This document shows, one piece after another, positions 33,101-36,972 of a DNA stretch of 36,972 bases; the first letter of the stretch is position 1; each line of letters starts with the position of its first letter. The translations under genes and the position numbers were made by a program. Below the pieces are notes generated by a model. That model was not told the DNA's origin. It did not search any database and saw only the letters and a program-made list of their open reading frames with translations. The DNA comes from Acholeplasmatales bacterium. GTDB taxonomy: Bacteria > Bacillota_I > Bacilli_A > Acholeplasmatales > Acholeplasmataceae. The stretch lies in contig JAITXV010000028.1 in the NCBI GenBank assembly GCA_031284605.1, forward strand, positions 1-36,972, given 5' to 3'.

Positions 33101-36100
33101 AACACTGCACTAACTGTTACGTTAGAAGCAGTACCTGCAGTTATTGTAGTAGCTTCTCCTACACCGCTAACATCCCAGTATAAAAAGGTATCACCAACTT
33201 TTGAAACTACAGGTAATGTAATGGTATCTAAAACAGTAAATGTAGTAGGATAATTAGGAGTTTCTATAGTACCACCATATAAAACATAAGTTATATCATA
33301 TACTATTATTTCCCATATAGCGTATAAAGTATAGTTTCCGCTATTACCTAAATCTGCACAAATAAAACTACCCTCTGTACTGCCAATATTTATACTATAT
33401 CCTAATAATAAATATCCTATATTTAAAGATGGAGCTATAGCGTCTATAGTTTCACCGTAAACCACACTTTGAGTAAAGTAATAGCTATCTCCGTAATTAC
33501 CATATACAGTTAAATTATAAGTTTCTATTTCATAGTTAGCGTATAAATCATAAGAACTATTATTTCCTAAGTCTCCTAAAATAAATGTTCCATTACCAGT
33601 AACCGAAGAGGCACTCCACCCTTTAAATGCATAACCTGCTTTAGAAACAAAAGGTAAAACATCTTTATATGTATATACTGCGCTAGTTACATCTTCTCCT
33701 CCTTCACTATGGAAAGTTAAGGTATAAGTTTTTACTTCATAAATAGCTTCAATTATTACGTCCCCATAAGGATTGTTTACTACTGAAGTAGGAGTTAACT
33801 CTTCACCAAATGTCCATGAACCATTAGCGAAAATAACAGTATAATTTATTAAGTTATATCCAGTATAATTAAACAAAGGAATAACTACATTGTCTGTAAT
33901 AGTAAATATATCAAAATATATAATAAAACCATCTTCTGCATCTATTATTTCTATAAAGTATTCTATTATTTCATATGAAGCTTCTAATGTGATACTTTCG
34001 TAATGATTAAATAACAATTCTTCATTATATGTAGTACCGTTATTCCATTCTCCTTTAGTAACTCCGTTATAAACCCAACCTACAAATGTATAACCAACGC
34101 GTGAAGTTAGTGGTAAAGTAGAAGTAGAAATAATAGTATATTCTTGTGTTTCTACAGTGTCTCCGCCATTACTAGAAAAAGTTATTTCATAAGTGATAAT
34201 ACTATAAGCAGGTATTAAACTAGCGTCTCCGTAACAAGAAGTTAAATTAGTATCATATTCATATAAATTATCTTTTATCCATGAACCACTATCTTCTAAA
34301 GCAACAAAACCTAAAAATGCATAACCAGTTTTTAATATTTCTTCTAAATAAATAGTATCAGTTACTGTGTAAGAAAGAGTACTATATATATTTTCATTAT
34401 CTAAATAGTAAGTAATAGTATAAGTATCAGTGCTATATACTGCTTCTAGTGTAATATTACCATATGAAGAAGATAAAACAAAATCAGTATCTAGATGCTC
34501 TTCATTTTCAAAAGAACTATCGTTTAATACAGTTACTACCCAGTATAAGAAAGTATAGCCTTCTTTATAAGGAATACTTAAATAAGAAACAGTCTCAATG
34601 TTATAAGTTAAGGTATCAATACTATGTACACTCAAAGTATCATACACTATAGTATAATTAATTATTTCCCATACAGCACTAAGCGTTACGTTACCCCACA
34701 TATAAGTTAGGGTAGAATTAGCACTCATTAAATAATCACCAACTCCCCAATTACCGTCTCCATAAGCTGCAGTGCATTTCCATCCTTTAAAAGTATAACC
34801 TATTCTAGTATATGAAGGTAAATGGAAAACATAAGTAGAATCATAAGTAAGAAATTCACTTTCTACTCCTTTTATTATTTCATATTCTAAAGTATAAGTT
34901 ACTAAATTCCATACTGCACTAAATGTAACATCACCCCACATAGCAGCTACTGTTATTAAAGGACTATATATTTCTCCTTCACTCCAACTTCCGCCTTCAC
35001 TTGTTACTTCCCAACCACCAAAAGTATAAGCATAACGAGAATAAGTATTTAAGTTAAAAGTATCTTCTATGTTATATGTAGCAGTTACTGTATAAGGGGG
35101 GTAACTTATTGTATAAGTTATTGTATAAGTTATTATTTCCCAAGAAGCTTCTAATATAACAAAACCCCATTTACCATCTAAACTATCTCCTATATTATAT
35201 ATTTCGCCTTCACTCCAACTTCCACTAGCGAAAATTACAGTGTAAGCAACAAAGTTATATCCGTTTCTAGAAATAGACGGGATAGTGTTTCCTCCGTTTA
35301 TAGAATAACTATAATCAGGTATTTCTAAACCACCATTTTCATTAATAGCTAAAACAAAAGTATCTTCTGTATAGTAAGCTTCTAATGTAACATTACCGTA
35401 CCTAGCACTAATAAGGGTAGTATCGGTAATTATTTCATCTTTTGTCCAATTACCTACACTTCCTTGTACTACGTAATAAGCAAATACATAAGCATCTTTA
35501 TAAGGAATAGGAAGTAAAGAAGAATAATCTAAATTATAAATAAAAGGTAATATACCTTCTCCACCTCTTAAATCAAAACTCATAGTATAATTTTGTAAGT
35601 CCCATAAAGCATATAAGTTAACAACAGGGAAATTAGGAGCTATTAAAGCAGAAGCTATAGCCATATTATTAAAACTTAGATTTTCATTATCTAAAGACCA
35701 TCCTATAAAGTAACGTCCTAAAGAATTAAAAGCATTAGGTAAAAGTGCGTGAGAAATGTCTGTATATTTAATTACTTGGGAGTAGGGTTCATCACCTTCA
35801 TATCCTGAATAAAAGTTAATAGTTACTTGGTTTATAACCCAATATGCATATAAAGTTATATCATAAGAAGGAACAGTAGTTAAAGTACATTCATTTTCAA
35901 ATGTTTCATTATCAAAATACCATCCAATAAAAGTATAATTAGCTCTTATTACATTTGTAGGATAAGGTATAGTACTGTTATATGGTAAAAGGAATGTAGA
36001 AATATTGTTTGAATTATTATAATCAAAATATAAGTTAAAGTTATTAACTTCATATTTAGCATATAAAGTTATGTTACCTAATGGCATTTGGCTAAATATA

Positions 36101-36801
36101 TAACTTTCACCATTTAAAGATGGTGATATATACCAACCAATAAAAGTATACCCTGTTTTAACTGGATCACTAGGTGCAGACACTATACTTTCAAATGGTA
36201 AAGTAATACTTTCTACATAACTTCCACCATTACTTTCAAAACTTATAGTTGAAATTTCTTTACTCCATAAAGCATAAAGATTTAATTCTATGTTAATTCC
36301 AATTATTAAAGAACTAATGTCTTCATTATTTGCATATCTAACTGCAGTGTCAGTCGCACTTAAACCCCATCCTAAAAAGATAGCACCATCACTTTCAAAA
36401 GTGTTTGGTCTAAGGTATTGATTACTATCTGTATGTAAGATAGTATAACTTGAAGATTGACCATTTCTATTGTTACTGTAAGTGTTAACTGTTATAGACC
36501 AGGGTAACCACCTAGCATAAAGAGTTAAATCGTGAGATGGCATTTTACCACCTGTAAAATTATTTTTTAAAGTTTCTTCAGTATACCATCCACCAAAACC
36601 ATATCCTGTTTTAGTAGGATTAGTTGGTATTAAAATAAGCGTACCTTCTACTACTGCTAAATTTTCTACTAAAGTACCACCGTTACTTTCAAAACTAACA
36701 TAGTACGTTTCTTTTATTACTTTTTTACAAGAACTTACTACAAATGTTACTAGAGTAAACATTAATGCAAGTACTAATATTTTTATTCCTATTTTTTTCA
36801 T
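30136..36801 (-). CDS. Giant InlB B-repeat (Listeria-Bacteroides repeat) surface lipoprotein
   Basis: The 2221-residue protein starts with a lipoprotein signal peptide (MKKIGIKILVLALMFTLVTF, then VVSSC) whose lipobox cysteine is C25. Residues 33-2070 are about 27 tandem units of 66-86 residues in the pattern aromatic-x-hydrophobic-x-F...GG, then a mid-unit GYTFIGWY-type block, then an ending such as ITLYALW. These match the B-repeat of InlB/Flg_new proteins, which form extended beta-rich surface stalks. Residues 2071-2221 are a different, Gly/Tyr-rich domain ending in a charged helix (NNYDIKKTIENINKKKDII). There is no LPxTG or other sortase signal; anchoring is by lipid at the N terminus. AAAGGAG precedes the start. 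Target and function are unknown; adhesion is a family-level inference. Confidence 0.93.
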   Translation of the reverse strand: MKKIGIKILVLALMFTLVTFVVSSCKKVIKETYYVSFESNGGTLVENLAVVEGTLILIPTNPTKTGYGFGGWYTEETLKNNFTGGKMPSHDLTLYARWLPWSITVNTYSNNRNGQSSSYTILHTDSNQYLRPNTFESDGAIFLGWGLSATDTAVRYANNEDISSLIIGINIELNLYALWSKEISTISFESNGGSYVESITLPFESIVSAPSDPVKTGYTFIGWYISPSLNGESYIFSQMPLGNITLYAKYEVNNFNLYFDYNNSNNISTFLLPYNSTIPYPTNVIRANYTFIGWYFDNETFENECTLTTVPSYDITLYAYWVINQVTINFYSGYEGDEPYSQVIKYTDISHALLPNAFNSLGRYFIGWSLDNENLSFNNMAIASALIAPNFPVVNLYALWDLQNYTMSFDLRGGEGILPFIYNLDYSSLLPIPYKDAYVFAYYVVQGSVGNWTKDEIITDTTLISARYGNVTLEAYYTEDTFVLAINENGGLEIPDYSYSINGGNTIPSISRNGYNFVAYTVIFASGSWSEGEIYNIGDSLDGKWGFVILEASWEIITYTITYTISYPPYTVTATYNIEDTFNLNTYSRYAYTFGGWEVTSEGGSWSEGEIYSPLITVAAMWGDVTFSAVWNLVTYTLEYEIIKGVESEFLTYDSTYVFHLPSYTRIGYTFKGWKCTAAYGDGNWGVGDYLMSANSTLTYMWGNVTLSAVWEIINYTIVYDTLSVHSIDTLTYNIETVSYLSIPYKEGYTFLYWVVTVLNDSSFENEEHLDTDFVLSSSYGNITLEAVYSTDTYTITYYLDNENIYSTLSYTVTDTIYLEEILKTGYAFLGFVALEDSGSWIKDNLYEYDTNLTSCYGDASLIPAYSIITYEITFSSNGGDTVETQEYTIISTSTLPLTSRVGYTFVGWVYNGVTKGEWNNGTTYNEELLFNHYESITLEASYEIIEYFIEIIDAEDGFIIYFDIFTITDNVVIPLFNYTGYNLINYTVIFANGSWTFGEELTPTSVVNNPYGDVIIEAIYEVKTYTLTFHSEGGEDVTSAVYTYKDVLPFVSKAGYAFKGWSASSVTGNGTFILGDLGNNSSYDLYANYEIETYNLTVYGNYGDSYYFTQSVVYGETIDAIAPSLNIGYLLLGYSINIGSTEGSFICADLGNSGNYTLYAIWEIIVYDITYVLYGGTIETPNYPTTFTVLDTITLPVVSKVGDTFLYWDVSGVGEATTITAGTASNVTVSAVFTYKTFTITFNAPTYFIDGITQEFIYGYSLPNIEKAGSILLGYVVNIGDTPSLSVEDYGVSGSSVTLQPVFGDNSYNLHYFVDLTEVYFDFKDVLYYGQALPVPTKVGYTFIGWNLSVDALEYPFFNVPDLGEEGNVVYLSAFFELIYYDITYTNLYNTTSYNSVSYTIESIVTFSAPSAREGYIFSGWEYNTNPILGIELGSTGNITISATWEARYYSIVFESNGGSNVASGVYYSLSDLPSYVTKTGYIFLGWCLNSNFSDTPFVITPSLEIVNGSTVTIYAKYLIKTFNFEYESGNYTVSEVKESGVYNEELPLAELTGYDFVGWCISSDLSDTPSRVILDYGNNDSTYTLYPKFVIKSITITYNTNGGVLNGFTNITLNYGETIGTLNTASKTGYRFVNWYYIASGENIVIDDTYVVDTTNSFTIYALWQVNYYFVTYAAYKPSNASGNIVGDDDTYVYNYDSTYISTPNPFTFSGYEFIGWSTTPNGAVKYLNYGQIRNLTSVFEGDVILYTVWRALTYTVTLYNGNSVISTKQVVFDTAYGSLEAPSINGYYVEGWYNNQDYLSNHKVSGLSIFNNVSNVSLWVKYENETFRVKYNTNGGNSISSSVIRYGDTFESILYTPMRAYHTFLYWVFDENDERVYNETVAEDYGSNNALIILRAIYSSNYSITYNPNNPYSNSSVVGETINSYHQYGVSSHLSTNGYSLVGYTFIGWGTSSKGGVRYENEEEVINLTDAPGFEITLYAIWQALTYNIIFDSNGEKVIGNPSTIGPMSVSYDSNYKIDPAVYYVHVTYYTFSGWYTLSEGGELVSTNTIHRWESTEDVTYYAHYKPFEIEIDFQNYDMSWVGYGVRFSGALPGKITYKYDGTASLPGGSGYYIGSNSEGSFSGIMIGWNETGGYTAFSNYPGSNYYPVDRDPSYVQHLIRMTSASENPRTTYILKSIWRCNVITKNMKDLNNEVYVLQNNYDIKKTIENINKKKDII
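30592..36705 (-). repeat. Block of about 27 InlB B-type protein repeats
   Basis: The units fall into classes by sequence: 1-5 (general and long forms), 6-13 (SW.EGE core and YG-VTLEA or WGNVTLSAVW ends; 35601-33733), 14-21 (several with DLGN or DYG cores; 33732-32023) and 22-27 (general and long forms; 32022-30592). Adjacent units of one class are the most alike, as expected from stepwise duplication. Unit count was made by eye from the Trp/aromatic ends. Confidence 0.85.
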
Positions 36802-36829
36802 ATTTTTTATCTCCTTTATCTAAACCAAA

Positions 36830-36838
36830 AGTATAACA
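36830..36838 (-). promoter_or_regulatory. Proximal extended -10 of the giant lipoprotein gene
   Basis: On the minus strand TGT-TATACT lies about 29 bases before the ATG. A second TGA-TATAAT lies further upstream (36924-36932). Either or both may serve the gene; the 171 bases from its start to the window end hold nothing else I can identify. Confidence 0.45.
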
Positions 36839-36923
36839 TATTAGATATTTTTTATTATTTTTTAATCATAATAAATTAGTAAATATATTTATATATTTAA
36901 TATATTTTTTCCTAATATATAAA

Positions 36924-36932
36924 ATTATATCA
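36924..36932 (-). promoter_or_regulatory. Distal extended -10 of the giant lipoprotein gene
   Basis: A perfect TATAAT with upstream TGA on the minus strand. If used, the leader would be about 115 bases and strongly AT-rich. Confidence 0.4.
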
Positions 36933-36972
36933 CATTTTATCTAAAACCAAACTTATAAATCAAAAAAAATGA

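Noticed and set aside
36700-36801. Sortase-anchored cell-wall protein
   Set aside because: There is no LPxTG-type motif, hydrophobic C-terminal helix or positive tail at the C terminus; the N-terminal lipobox explains anchoring.
1-36972. Mycoplasma-type code with TGA as tryptophan
   Set aside because: Several conserved genes end at TGA in ATGA overlaps with the next gene, and conserved Trp codons are TGG.

Overview
The window is strongly AT-rich and gene-dense, and reads as a chromosomal segment of a low-GC Gram-positive bacterium: Bacillota, or a standard-code Mycoplasmatota-like or gut Bacilli lineage. TGA is used as a real stop (ecfT, tmk and the tRNA methyltransferase all end in TGA inside ATGA overlaps), so this is not a Mycoplasma/Spiroplasma code. 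Core gene order is Bacillus-like (secY-adk-map-infA-rpmJ-rpsM-rpsK-rpoA-rplQ; ecfA1-ecfA2-ecfT-truA; tmk-holB-ricT-trmN6-rsmI). A zinc-type adenylate kinase, Spx, RicT and a very large InlB-type repeat lipoprotein fit the same assignment. No rRNA, tRNA, CRISPR or insertion sequence was seen, and no gene-free stretch exceeds 300 bases.

Layout. (1) 1-4041: end of the spc/alpha ribosomal operon, from the last 31 codons of secY to rplQ. (2) 4076-5126: a small membrane protein with its own promoter and terminator, then an MntR/DtxR-type metal regulator ending in a perfect bidirectional terminator. (3) 5117-7666, minus strand: trxA, an atypical thioredoxin-reductase-like flavoprotein, a DUF1461 membrane protein and a multi-pass membrane protein resembling YhhN, tightly overlapped. 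(4) 7749-15021: a tightly packed run of nine genes, ecfA1-ecfA2-ecfT-truA-tmk-holB-ricT-trmN6-rsmI. (5) 15032-19864: Spx, then a 1398-residue SNF2-family ATPase. (6) 19865-20449, minus: MntP manganese exporter. (7) 20587-22771: a DUF1538 membrane protein with two small PII-like proteins. (8) 22836-26626: heterodimeric ABC exporter of YheI/YheH type. (9) 26646-28966: YtrA-type GntR regulator, ABC ATPase and permease with a candidate operator. (10) 28982-30005, minus: two tandem paralogous 157-residue membrane proteins. (11) 30136-36801, minus: a 2221-residue lipoprotein built of about 27 InlB B-type repeats.

How it fits together. The first half is translation, nucleotide and redox housekeeping plus the shared ECF vitamin-uptake module. 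The second half is accessory and envelope-centred: export pumps, a stress-type GntR/ABC module, a PII-regulated membrane system of unknown substrate, and a giant surface protein. Manganese appears twice: a metal-responsive regulator near the start and MntP in the middle. The best candidates for undescribed biology are the DUF1538/PII-like operon, the thioredoxin-reductase-like protein without a visible NADPH-specificity motif, the SNF2 protein with about 900 unassigned N-terminal residues, and the modular repeat lipoprotein with its neighbouring paralog pair.
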